DNA of 19,521 bases from DG-33 sp964345105 (GTDB lineage Archaea > Hadarchaeota > Hadarchaeia > Hadarchaeales > Hadarchaeaceae). The translations under genes and the position numbers were made by a program. Under the pieces are notes generated by a model that saw nothing but the letters and a program-made list of their open reading frames with translations, had not been told where the DNA came from and ran no database searches. Of this stretch, positions 6,999 to 13,623 are shown in pieces; positions within the stretch are counted from its first letter, which is position 1; the number at the start of each line of letters is the position of its first letter. The stretch is taken from assembly GCA_964345105.1 (NCBI GenBank), contig CAYFPZ010000048.1, forward strand, positions 1 to 19,521, written 5' to 3'.

Positions 6999-7748
6999 CT
7001 ACTTTGGACTCGCGACCAGCAGCAGGGCCCGTTCGCAGAGCTCACGTAAGACCTCGGGCTGCAATACATGTTGCTTGAGGTACTCGCGCAGGATTGGTGT
7101 TAGGTCCCATGTCACGTACCTGAAATTTAACTCTCCTGGATTAGTCCGCGCTTGGCTCAGCTTTCGCACCGCCGTTGTCACCGCTCGCATGCTATCGCCG
7201 CGCCAGCTTCGAAGCTTATCGACTAAACTCTCGAACGCGCGCCCGTCGTTCAGATTTTTGCAGAGGTAATTGCCTACATCGCTCGCCAGCTCGCGGTAGA
7301 GTTCCAGCGCCTCGCGGAGTGCTAGCCAGTCGGAGTGCGCATCCAGCTGCCAAAGTGCCCGTCCCCCCACGTACTCCCGAAGGCGCTCGACGACTCCCTC
7401 ATCGAACGTCAGCAGGGGCAACTGAAGGTGCGCCGCAAGCATCAGGGCTCGCAGATCGGTGAGCGGCACTTCTCGCTGCACCTCAAAAAGCAGGCGGCGC
7501 GATAACTCATCGAGCAGTTCCGGCAGGTAAACGACGAGCAGCTTTCGGTCGCGCACAAACTGGCTCACCAAGCTGTAGCTAAGCGCGTTGCCCCGGACAG
7601 GAATCAGCTTGTCGCGCGCCAGCCAGCTGTAAGTCGCAGACGGCAGGTAGAGTTCGCCCCCGTCTAGCAACCGCTGTGCCCGCTCAAAGCTCGTGCGGTC
7701 GACCAGCGCGCTCACGTCGCATACGGCGCCGAACTCCCTAACGCTCAT
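6999..7748 (-). CDS. PIN-domain-like protein with C-terminal helical extension
   Basis: Probable RNase of the PIN fold, 249 aa. The first about 125 residues look like a PIN domain: strand plus Asp11 (VCDVSALVD), then LTDLRALMLAAHLQLPLLTFD carrying Asp98 and Asp116, the usual second-half acidic residues. The glutamate normally found near residue 40 is not obvious, so activity is uncertain. The rest (about 130-249) is a helical extension of unknown role, making it longer than VapC toxins (about 130 aa); no VapB-like antitoxin lies next to it. ATG 7748 has the ribosome site GAGGTGA and lies only 20 bp after the tRNA 3' end on the same strand, so tRNA 3' processing could create the mRNA 5' end. 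It may act in RNA processing or DNA repair (it converges on herA); neither is shown. Confidence 0.7.
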   Translation of the reverse strand: MSVREFGAVCDVSALVDRTSFERAQRLLDGGELYLPSATYSWLARDKLIPVRGNALSYSLVSQFVRDRKLLVVYLPELLDELSRRLLFEVQREVPLTDLRALMLAAHLQLPLLTFDEGVVERLREYVGGRALWQLDAHSDWLALREALELYRELASDVGNYLCKNLNDGRAFESLVDKLRSWRGDSMRAVTTAVRKLSQARTNPGELNFRYVTWDLTPILREYLKQHVLQPEVLRELCERALLLVASPK

Positions 7749-7768
7749 CTTTTCACCTCACTTTTTCT

Positions 7769-7858
7769 TGGGCGCGCCGAGATTCGAACCCGGATTTCCA
7801 GCTTTCGGCCGCACGAACGACCGTCGGACTGGTGTCTTATCCCTTAGACCACGCGCCC
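7769..7858 (-). tRNA. Intron-containing tRNA, Arg-like body, anticodon unclear
   Basis: A 90-nt cloverleaf on the minus strand. The acceptor stem is perfect (GGGCGCG with CGCGCCC, discriminator A, no encoded CCA). The D arm is GTCT/AGAC with loop AAGGGATA, whose GGATAAG is common in tRNA-Arg. The T arm is CCGGG-TTCGAAT-CTCGG with one G-U pair. The anticodon stem CCAGT/GCTGG encloses about 25 nt instead of 7, with an inner 6-bp hairpin CGGTCG/CGGCCG, so an intron of about 18 nt is implied. No splice register I tried gives the usual U33, and a standard bulge-helix-bulge is not evident, so the isotype is open (Arg by body; GAC or GAA by some registers). It may be a variant, doubly spliced or damaged tRNA. 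Confidence 0.75.
7821..7841 (-). repeat. 21-bp direct repeat, copy inside the tRNA
   Basis: This segment of the tRNA runs from the D loop through the 5' anticodon stem into the loop/intron (minus strand GATAAGACACCAGTCCGACG plus one G). An exact 21-bp copy in the same orientation lies at 7899-7919, offset by 78 bp. A 21-bp exact match is not expected by chance. Confidence 0.9.
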
Positions 7859-7898
7859 ACCGAAAGTTTTTTACTTCAATGGGAGAGAAAATTGAATG

Positions 7899-7919
7899 CC
7901 GTCGGACTGGTGTCTTATC
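7899..7919 (-). repeat. 21-bp direct repeat, copy upstream of the tRNA
   Basis: Exact copy of tRNA positions 7821-7841, same orientation, 41 bp before the tRNA 5' end. It lacks the acceptor and T arms, so it is not a second tRNA. It lies between a good minus-strand TATA box (7976-7982) and the tRNA, so it may be part of the primary transcript. It could be a local duplication, an attachment-site scar, or part of a small RNA. Confidence 0.85.
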
Positions 7920-7970
7920 TTTTTTCTTTTTTGGTTTCTGCGTAATTCTCCCGCCGAGGCTTTGAGCGGA

Positions 7971-7985
7971 GGTTCTTTATATGGA
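7971..7985 (-). promoter_or_regulatory. TATA-box promoter upstream of the tRNA
   Basis: Minus strand CATATAAAGAACC is a strong archaeal TATA box. Transcription would start near 7950, about 90 nt before the tRNA, which is unusually far. The region between contains an imperfect GC hairpin (about 7948-7971) and the 21-bp repeat. A weaker TATA-like site nearer the tRNA (about 7884-7895) is possible. Confidence 0.5.
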
Positions 7986-8097
7986 GGAAAATTCGCCTTA
8001 AATTGGAGGATAAATTAATCAAAAGTAGAAATACTTAACGATTCAATTTAAAAACTGGTTTAATAACAATTTCAAGCGAAGTACTTGAGGTGATGCC

Positions 8098-8454
8098 GTG
8101 GTGAGGAAGCTGGTCATCGTCTGCCGTGAATTCGAGGTCGAGGCTGAACTTCTCGAAAAGCTCTGCCCAAATACCTGCGACGCGATTTGGAAAGCTTTAC
8201 CGTTCGATGCGGAAGTGGAAATCTGGAAGGAAGAGGTTTACTTCGGCATTCCAGTAAAAGTTGAACCGGAAAACCCAACGCCCAAAACTCAGATTGGTGA
8301 TGTTTCTTATTGGCCTGAGGGTCCAGGATTTTGCATCTTCTTTGGTCGCTCGCAACCGATCAGTCCTGTGAACACTTTTGCCCGGATAAAGAGTGGCGTT
8401 GAAAAATTTAGGGACGCACGAACGGGAGATCGGATAAGCGTGCGCCGAGCCTGA
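8098..8454 (+). CDS. Cyclophilin-like fold protein (DUF369 family)
   Basis: A 118-aa protein of the archaeal/bacterial DUF369 cyclophilin-like family. The diagnostic segment is in the second half: GDVSYWPEGPGFCIFFGRSQPI (about residues 67-88), then PVNTFARI. The family has a compact beta-barrel related to cyclophilins but its activity is not established; peptidyl-prolyl isomerase function should not be assumed. The start is GTG 8098 with ribosome site GAGGTGA about 5 bp upstream; GTG 8101 is equally possible, while an upstream ATG (8093) is out of frame. A TATA-like box (CAATTTAAAAA) lies near 8045-8053. It is probably monocistronic: the preceding tRNA is on the other strand and the next gene converges on it. 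Confidence 0.85.
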   Translation: MVRKLVIVCREFEVEAELLEKLCPNTCDAIWKALPFDAEVEIWKEEVYFGIPVKVEPENPTPKTQIGDVSYWPEGPGFCIFFGRSQPISPVNTFARIKSGVEKFRDARTGDRISVRRA

Positions 8455-8457
8455 GAG

Positions 8458-9294
8458 TTAAGTTATTTTCAAGTCGAGCACGATGTGATAAACTTTAGTG
8501 GCATAAGAGCGGATTGCCCTGCTCTCGAGCAATTCAATCTTTTTCCCCTTCTTGGCTGCTGTGGCACGAGCAAACTCGAGCGAGGGGCCAAAAAGATCAG
8601 GCTCCTTTCCGAAATCGTAGAAGTGCACCACGCCTCCCTCAGGCTTCAGCGCGAGCAATGCGACGTCGAAGAATTCGCGGGCTAGCTCAGGCAGGGGCAT
8701 GAGTACTCGATCCGCCTTCCCTATCAAACGAGTTTTGACTACATCGCGGGCATCGCCTAAAATCGGCACGACTCGGTCACCGACCTTATTGATACGGATG
8801 TTCTCACGCATGTAATTGAAAGCCGCTGGGTTTTTGTCAATCGAGTAAATCTTACTTGCCTCACTGTGCTTGGCAATGAGTACGGAATAACATCCAACCC
8901 CCGCAAACAAATTTACCACAACCTCACCCGGTTTAATCTGCTTGGCCACGCGAAGACGCTCGGTGGCCAGCCTGGGCGAGAAGTAAACTTTGGCGAGATC
9001 GACCTTGAAACTGCAACCGCCCTCTCGATGCGTTGTCTCAGTTCGGGGTGCACCAGCTATCACTTCGAGCTTTCGCGTTCGAAACTCTCCTCGTACAGGG
9101 GTTTTCTGGTTGAGGACTGTCCGAACGTGGTGGTGAACTTGCATCAGCGCTTGACCGATCAGCTGTTTTTTTGGCAGTAGTTTTTCGGGAATCTTGACTA
9201 CCGCGATATCTCCCACTATATCAAAGGCCCTGACCTGTTTGAGTTCCTCGTCTGGCATTTGTCCTCTCAAAGCCTCGCGCAGATTTCTTGGCAT
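8458..9294 (-). CDS. Class I SAM-dependent methyltransferase, Trm5/TYW2 family (COG2520)
   Basis: tRNA-modifying enzyme of the family that methylates G37 (Trm5) or transfers aminocarboxypropyl in wyosine synthesis (TYW2/Taw2). In 278 aa from ATG 9294 it has GDIAVVKIP near the N-terminus, GEFRTRKLEVIAG, the long block FKVDLAKVYFSPRLATER (about 96-113), SAM motif I VVNLFAGVG (about 126-134), SIDKNPA and GDARDV, and HFYDFGKE near the end. The sequence before SAM binding is Trm5b-like, but the active-site motif reads MPLP where Trm5 usually has NLP, and length (278) is closer to Taw2. I therefore leave the reaction open. The recorded frame extends 3 codons upstream to a TTG (9303); ATG 9294 is preferred. 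It converges with the cyclophilin-like gene. Confidence 0.88.
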   Translation of the reverse strand: MPRNLREALRGQMPDEELKQVRAFDIVGDIAVVKIPEKLLPKKQLIGQALMQVHHHVRTVLNQKTPVRGEFRTRKLEVIAGAPRTETTHREGGCSFKVDLAKVYFSPRLATERLRVAKQIKPGEVVVNLFAGVGCYSVLIAKHSEASKIYSIDKNPAAFNYMRENIRINKVGDRVVPILGDARDVVKTRLIGKADRVLMPLPELAREFFDVALLALKPEGGVVHFYDFGKEPDLFGPSLEFARATAAKKGKKIELLESRAIRSYATKVYHIVLDLKIT

Positions 9295-9339
9295 AGTGAC
9301 CAAAAAACAGTTTAACGTCAGACCAAAAGGTTTTGCGGC

Positions 9340-10170
9340 TCAGATCATTTCCTTACGCTTCGTCACCAAGAGACTTATCCCAAACAGAACAACCGCGTAC
9401 GCCAACAACACAAAGAAACTCAGGGCGGGGTCTTGGCTAGCTCGTATCAGTCCCCCCATCGGTCCGCCAAATCCAAATCCGCCAATCACTAGCTCTAGAG
9501 GTACTCCATATGTGAAGGCGACCGAGTCCGCTGCTCGATCGGGCATGAACCAAGGATCGTAGCCAGCGTAGGAAAGGCTGGTTGAAACGATAGTAAAGAC
9601 CACCATGAAGGCTAGGAGTGTGGCTATCGTCGCCCCCATGCCTCCCTTCAGTATGGAACTGAAAGCGAATGCCAAGCTTATTATTGCACATGCTAGCATC
9701 AGCGTGAGAGATAACGAACCTATTATCCCTCCTGGCACCTGCCCGTAGAACGCGATTAAAGCTCCAGTTGATATCAGATATGCTGTGATTATTATTGTGG
9801 CTGTGGCGATGAAGCAGGCGAAGTATTTTCCGACTACTATGGTGGTCCGCTTCACGGGGTTTGGGAACAGAATATATCCCGTTTTACCCTCAAACTCGGA
9901 TGCAATGGCGTCTCCCGCGAAGAAAACTGAAGCAAGAACGGCCAGCGAGCCCATCGATGTCACAAAAATCGCGAAGATTTCGGGCCCCCATTGGTTTAGG
10001 ACTTGATCTGGGATGCCTATCTGCTTTGGAAGATCCAGCCCTTGGTAGAGTCCAATGGTTAAAAAAATAGCGAGGAGTGTAATCGCAAATGCCCCGTAGA
10101 ACCGCTTCCTTCGGAACTGCTTCAGCAGCTCGTATTTCGTGACCACCTTCAGCTTCTCGAACTCGCTCAA
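9340..10170 (-). CDS. ABC-2 type transporter permease
   Basis: Integral membrane subunit of an ABC transporter, 276 aa. Six hydrophobic segments are visible at about 24-44, 64-90, 112-141, 147-173, 177-202 and 247-269. The cytosolic stretch ASEFEGKTGYILFPNPVKR between helices 2 and 3 is the characteristic ABC-2 coupling motif (E..GT...L..PV.R). A Gly-rich loop (about 229-240) precedes the last helix. The start overlaps the stop of the ATPase gene by 4 bp, so the two are translationally coupled and form one exporter. The substrate is unknown: ABC-2 permeases of this type export lipids, drugs, peptides or polysaccharide. Confidence 0.93.
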   Translation of the reverse strand: MSEFEKLKVVTKYELLKQFRRKRFYGAFAITLLAIFLTIGLYQGLDLPKQIGIPDQVLNQWGPEIFAIFVTSMGSLAVLASVFFAGDAIASEFEGKTGYILFPNPVKRTTIVVGKYFACFIATATIIITAYLISTGALIAFYGQVPGGIIGSLSLTLMLACAIISLAFAFSSILKGGMGATIATLLAFMVVFTIVSTSLSYAGYDPWFMPDRAADSVAFTYGVPLELVIGGFGFGGPMGGLIRASQDPALSFFVLLAYAVVLFGISLLVTKRKEMI

Positions 10171-10889
10171 ATGGCCGCCTCCGTAAGTTTGAGATAAGCT
10201 CGCTCGAAAGATCGATATTTTTTCTTCAAGCGGCCAATGTCATCATAAGCACGCAGTTTTCCGTGGTCGATTATTGCCACTTTCTTACAAATTTGGGCGA
10301 CCTCGGTGAGAAGGTGTGATGCGAAAAATACAGTCTTCTTTTTTCGCGCTTCTTTCAGAATCTCCCGCGTTTCCATCATGCCTCTGGGATCAAGGCCCAG
10401 CGAAGGTTCGTCAAGGATGAGAATCGGCGGGTCGTGAAGCATGGATTGCGCGAGTGCTAGGCGCTGTTTCATTCCTCGAGAGAACTTTTCTATTTTGACA
10501 TTCGACCATTTCTCAAGTCTTACAAGCTTAAGCACCTCTTCTATCTGGCTGTTCAGCGTGCGCCTGCTCATTCCCCTGAGGCGCCCCACATATCTAAGGG
10601 TCTCGTCTGGGGTTAGGAACGGATAAAACTCAGGGGTTTCCAAAATGGCCCCCGCATTCGAAATTGCCCGCTCTCGCTCCTCCATGACGTTAATACCTGC
10701 GAGATAGGCTTCACCTGCAGATGGACGCAGTAGCCCGCAAAGGATTTTAAGTGCGGTGGTCTTCCCAGCGCCATTTGGACCCAGTAATGCGACATCTTCG
10801 TTCCATTTCACGCTAAGCGAAAAATTGTCCAGCGCTAAAAAATCATTGTAATACCTAGTCAGCCCCTTGAGGAGTATTGACTCACGCAT
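10167..10889 (-). CDS. ABC transporter ATP-binding protein (ABC-2 exporter)
   Basis: ATPase subunit of the exporter, 240 aa from ATG 10889. Motifs: Walker A GPNGAGKT (37-44), signature FSRGMKQR (136-143), Walker B ILILDEPSLGLDP (156-168) and H-loop His192 (FFASHLL). The Q-loop region reads AILETPEFYPFLT, with Glu where Gln is usual; this variation occurs in ABC-2 exporters and is probably not inactivating. An in-frame upstream GTG exists (10919), but AGGAGG lies inside that extension at the right distance for ATG 10889, so I take the shorter form. It is followed by the permease with a 4-bp overlap and preceded by a 29-codon membrane peptide gene 88 bp upstream. Confidence 0.93.
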   Translation of the reverse strand: MRESILLKGLTRYYNDFLALDNFSLSVKWNEDVALLGPNGAGKTTALKILCGLLRPSAGEAYLAGINVMEERERAISNAGAILETPEFYPFLTPDETLRYVGRLRGMSRRTLNSQIEEVLKLVRLEKWSNVKIEKFSRGMKQRLALAQSMLHDPPILILDEPSLGLDPRGMMETREILKEARKKKTVFFASHLLTEVAQICKKVAIIDHGKLRAYDDIGRLKKKYRSFERAYLKLTEAAI

Positions 10890-10977
10890 GATATCATTCT
10901 GCCTCCTTAATGTGAACAACTATTAATATTTTTGTTTTGCGACGTTTTAAAACCTAGCATAAACGGTGTTATAACAG

Positions 10978-11067
10978 TTACCACCACGGCCCATAGAGTA
11001 TATAGTACATTATTTTAATGATTGCCCCTATTATAATTACCAATACTACTGCGGTCTTTAAATTCAT
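10978..11067 (-). CDS. 29-aa single-pass membrane peptide upstream of ABC exporter
   Basis: Short open frame coding for 29 residues: basic N-terminus MNLKT, one hydrophobic helix (about 6-24, AVVLVIIIGAIIKIMYYIL), and the end YGPWW. ATG 11067 has a good ribosome site (GGAAGGTGA, 5-6 bp before the start), and a TATA box (AAATTTATATC, about 11105-11115) gives a leader of about 15 nt. These signals in an otherwise noncoding gap support translation. It lies 88 bp upstream of the exporter ATPase on the same strand and may be co-transcribed. It could be a small regulatory subunit of the exporter, an exported peptide, or a stress-type membrane peptide. I do not recognise a family. Confidence 0.55.
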   Translation of the reverse strand: MNLKTAVVLVIIIGAIIKIMYYILYGPWW

Positions 11068-11188
11068 TTTAATCACCTTCCTAAAAAATTTCAATTATCT
11101 TAAAGATATAAATTTGCCGAACAACGGGTCCTTAAAGTATTTTGGGAAGTGATAATTCGAAATCAAATTACGCGAAAAAATAAACATG

Positions 11189-12235
11189 TTACAAAATTTC
11201 TCCCACAATTGGTATTTCATGCCCGCAATTGGGACAACAATTTCCCTTCAAATTTATTTTGACCAATTCAAGCCCAAGGCGTTTGATGAGTATCTCGCCA
11301 CAGTTAGGGCAGTAAGTGTTCTCATACCTATGCCCGGGCACGTTGCCGAGGTAAACGAACTCGATGCCCGCCGATCTCGCCATGTCATGCGCTCGCTCGA
11401 GGGTGGAAATGGGCGGTTGCGGCGCGTCAAATTTGTAGGCCGGATAGTAAGATGTGAAGTGCAGCGGGGTTTCTCTGCCCGCCTCGCGAAGGTGACGCTT
11501 AATCAGCTCGCGCAGTTGCTCTTCCCGATCGTTCACGCCAGGGATGACGAGATTGACCACCTCTACATGCATCCCAAACTTTTTTGCCTTGTGCACGTTT
11601 CTCCAGACGACCTCGACATCGGCCCCGCAATATTTGCGAACCGTCGCTACATCGCCCTTAACGTCCATACACATCGCGTCCAGTCCGGCATCATGTAGCA
11701 TTCGCAGCGTCTCTAGCGTCATGTAGCCGTTGGTCACGTAGGTATTGTAAAGTCCTCGCTCCTTGGCTAGCTTAAAGACATCAAGCGAGTACTCGAAGAG
11801 TAGCGTTGGCTCGTTGAACGAAATCGAGGTACCATGACAGCGCTCTCGTAACACCTGCGCAACGAACTCTTCCGGGCTAAGGTAGTTGGCGAGCTTCGGA
11901 TTGGGAGGTGACTTTGAGATGTTCCAGTTCTGACACCAGGGACAAGTGAAATTGCAAGAGTACGTACCAACGGTTAGCGCAACACTTCCCGGCCAAAAAT
12001 GATAGAAGGGCTTTTTCTCGATGGGGTTTGCGGAGATTGAGGAGATGTCGCCGTAGACGAGCGTGTGGAGTTTGCCGCCGATGTTTTTACGCGTTTTGCA
12101 GAAGCCGAGCGCGCCGGGAGCGATTTTGCAGCGGCGTTCACAGAGTTTACATTGCACTCGTTTATTCGGCAATGCCTTGAATAGCAGTGCTTGCTTGATG
12201 GTAGACCTCTCGGGTTCAGCCAATTTTATGCCCAT
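11189..12235 (-). CDS. AmmeMemoRadiSam system radical SAM enzyme (AmrS-like)
   Basis: Radical SAM protein of the pyruvate-formate-lyase-activase-like group named after its co-occurrence with AMMECR1 and Memo. The 348-aa protein has an N-terminal cysteine cluster (Cys29, 32, 36, 46; CKLCERRCKIAPGALGFCK), the SAM-radical cluster motif CNFTCPWC (Cys94, 98, 101), FNEPTLLFEY, and a C-terminal zinc-ribbon-like pair (CPNC near 309-312, and CPNC near 334-337). The biochemical reaction is not established. It follows the UPF0282 gene by 22 bp on the same strand, so they are probably co-transcribed; AMMECR1 and Memo are not in the window. A small palindrome ATACAAAATTGTAT (12234-12247) overlaps the start codon, and no clear ribosome site is seen, so translation may depend on the upstream gene. 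Confidence 0.88.
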   Translation of the reverse strand: MGIKLAEPERSTIKQALLFKALPNKRVQCKLCERRCKIAPGALGFCKTRKNIGGKLHTLVYGDISSISANPIEKKPFYHFWPGSVALTVGTYSCNFTCPWCQNWNISKSPPNPKLANYLSPEEFVAQVLRERCHGTSISFNEPTLLFEYSLDVFKLAKERGLYNTYVTNGYMTLETLRMLHDAGLDAMCMDVKGDVATVRKYCGADVEVVWRNVHKAKKFGMHVEVVNLVIPGVNDREEQLRELIKRHLREAGRETPLHFTSYYPAYKFDAPQPPISTLERAHDMARSAGIEFVYLGNVPGHRYENTYCPNCGEILIKRLGLELVKINLKGNCCPNCGHEIPIVGEIL

Positions 12236-12257
12236 ACAAAATTGTATTTCTTTGACC

Positions 12258-13307
12258 TTAACTAAGCACGACTGTTTTTTTGCCTAAAAATTCTGCGGCT
12301 GTCAGAACTTTCTTTCCTTGACGTTTGCCTTCATCCCAAACCTCACGTGTCCACTCCTTAAACTTTGGTTCACGAGGCAAGTGATGGTCGTAGATCATTA
12401 GCCGCACATCAGTTTTCTTAAGTATTCGCACGGCATTCGCTACTGTGCGATTCAAAGTGGTGCGGGTGGTGAGATAGCCGAACATGTAAGTCATGGGGCC
12501 ATCGAGAATGAGCACGTCAGGATTTTCCCGGATGATCCAATCAGCATAATCCTCGATAATAGGACCATCAAGATCAGACGAATGGATCAGCTTCTCGCCA
12601 CCATACTCGATAACAGTTGCGAATACCCAGCCCACACGCGAGAATTCGATGCCGTGGAAAATGGGTGGGGTGAATCTGAGCTTGGTGCGCCCAAATTTGA
12701 ATTCTTTACCCTCGGGAAACTTGATTTCTATATCTCTGAACTTATGCTCAGGTATCACTTTAGCAGAGTTCCATTTTTTGGCGCGTCTTTGGAACCACTT
12801 GAGCCCCTTTTTGAACAACTCCCGGCGTCTTTGATTGTAATCTCCGAAGTCCTTGTCTCGAGCGCGGGGAATCTCATCAAGCGGATTTTCATATGACTTC
12901 CGCTCTCGCTTCTGCAACATATCATCAAGACCGACCTTACCAAAGGAGTGGCATAGATTATCGAAGAAATGCTCGGCTCGCCCTCGTTGGGAATCATTGA
13001 TATGGTCATTGGGATTTTTCACCAGTAGGAGTTTGTTCTTGTAAAGTCCGCGGTCGAAGTCGGTGAAGTGGTCGTAGTGGTAGTGAGAAATCACAACCAC
13101 ATCCGCCTTGCGGCTCGCCTTCTTGATCGCGCGTCGCCCTTGAGCTTCCCAGTAAAGCTTCTTCGCCCATGACGCCGGGAAGCTCGGCTGCATCACCGCG
13201 ATCCCGGGGTCGATGAGAACGCTGACATCAGGCGTTTTGATCAAGGTGCACGATGATTTTGCGCCGAGCGAATCGAACCAAATCGGCTTGAAAGAAATCA
13301 TGCCCAT
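12258..13307 (-). CDS. UPF0282-type metallo-beta-lactamase-fold hydrolase
   Basis: Metal-dependent hydrolase of 349 aa from ATG 13307 (ATG 13301 also possible). The metal-binding signature SHYHYDH is at 74-80, with later ligands HGIEF, HSSDLDGP and DHHLP, matching the archaeal UPF0282 family whose substrate is unknown. The open frame continues 44 codons further upstream, but that part crosses the divergent promoter and is unlikely to be translated. The TATA box (TTTAAATTTAAAGG on this strand, 13331-13345) sits about 27-30 bp before ATG 13307, giving a leaderless mRNA. It is followed by the radical SAM gene after 22 bp. The large middle insert (about 100-190, many basic residues) is typical of the family and unlike small MBL enzymes. 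Confidence 0.88.
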   Translation of the reverse strand: MGMISFKPIWFDSLGAKSSCTLIKTPDVSVLIDPGIAVMQPSFPASWAKKLYWEAQGRRAIKKASRKADVVVISHYHYDHFTDFDRGLYKNKLLLVKNPNDHINDSQRGRAEHFFDNLCHSFGKVGLDDMLQKRERKSYENPLDEIPRARDKDFGDYNQRRRELFKKGLKWFQRRAKKWNSAKVIPEHKFRDIEIKFPEGKEFKFGRTKLRFTPPIFHGIEFSRVGWVFATVIEYGGEKLIHSSDLDGPIIEDYADWIIRENPDVLILDGPMTYMFGYLTTRTTLNRTVANAVRILKKTDVRLMIYDHHLPREPKFKEWTREVWDEGKRQGKKVLTAAEFLGKKTVVLS

Positions 13308-13330
13308 ATACCCAACGTTTTGAGTTTTGT

Positions 13331-13345
13331 CCTTTAAATTTAAGG
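13331..13345. promoter_or_regulatory. Shared bidirectional TATA element
   Basis: CCTTTAAATTTAAGG is nearly symmetrical and lies between two divergent genes. On the minus strand it is about 27-30 bp from ATG 13307 of the UPF0282 gene; on the plus strand it is about 37-40 bp from ATG 13378 of the zinc-ribbon gene. One TBP site may therefore serve both directions. Confidence 0.5.
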
Positions 13346-13377
13346 ATTTCAAAGCACAAGGGACTTTTGGGTTAGGG

Positions 13378-13581
13378 ATGGTTCGTAGGTGCCCGAAGTG
13401 TGGCAGCAAGATGCTTAAGGATTCGACGGCAGTTGTCAAGCTCAGAGCACTCGATGCCCGGTATTATTGCACAAATTGTGGCTACTTTGGTGCTCTAGTT
13501 TGGGAAGACGGCGATTTCAAGAAGGTCGATAACCTCCCCAAATCCAAGTGGTTACGCAAGCGGCTGAAGCATGGACGATGA
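13378..13581 (+). CDS. Small zinc-ribbon protein (67 aa)
   Basis: A 67-residue protein with two CxxC knuckles, CPKC (5-8) and CTNC (31-34), spaced as in rubredoxin-like/zinc-ribbon folds, followed by a basic tail ending RKRLKHGR. It probably binds one zinc and may contact nucleic acid or protein; no specific function can be given. The open frame extends 17 codons upstream to a TTG, but that part overlaps the shared TATA element; ATG 13378 directly after TTAGGG is the better start. It converges with ilvE (43-bp gap). The family is common in archaea as a short hypothetical protein. Confidence 0.8.
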   Translation: MVRRCPKCGSKMLKDSTAVVKLRALDARYYCTNCGYFGALVWEDGDFKKVDNLPKSKWLRKRLKHGR

Positions 13582-13623
13582 AATTATCTGCAATGACCGA
13601 AAAAATTTTTGCGCGAAATTCAT

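Noticed and set aside
7859..7955. A second tRNA or split-tRNA half upstream of the tRNA
   Set aside because: Only the D-loop to anticodon segment is present; acceptor and T arms cannot be formed from flanking bases.
10967..10976. TGTTATAACA palindrome resembling the half-sites at 1357-1412
   Set aside because: Only 10 bp with a different half-site spacing; too short to claim as the same operator.
11186..11698. 170-aa plus-strand frame
   Set aside because: Antisense to the well-supported radical SAM gene; no start signals.
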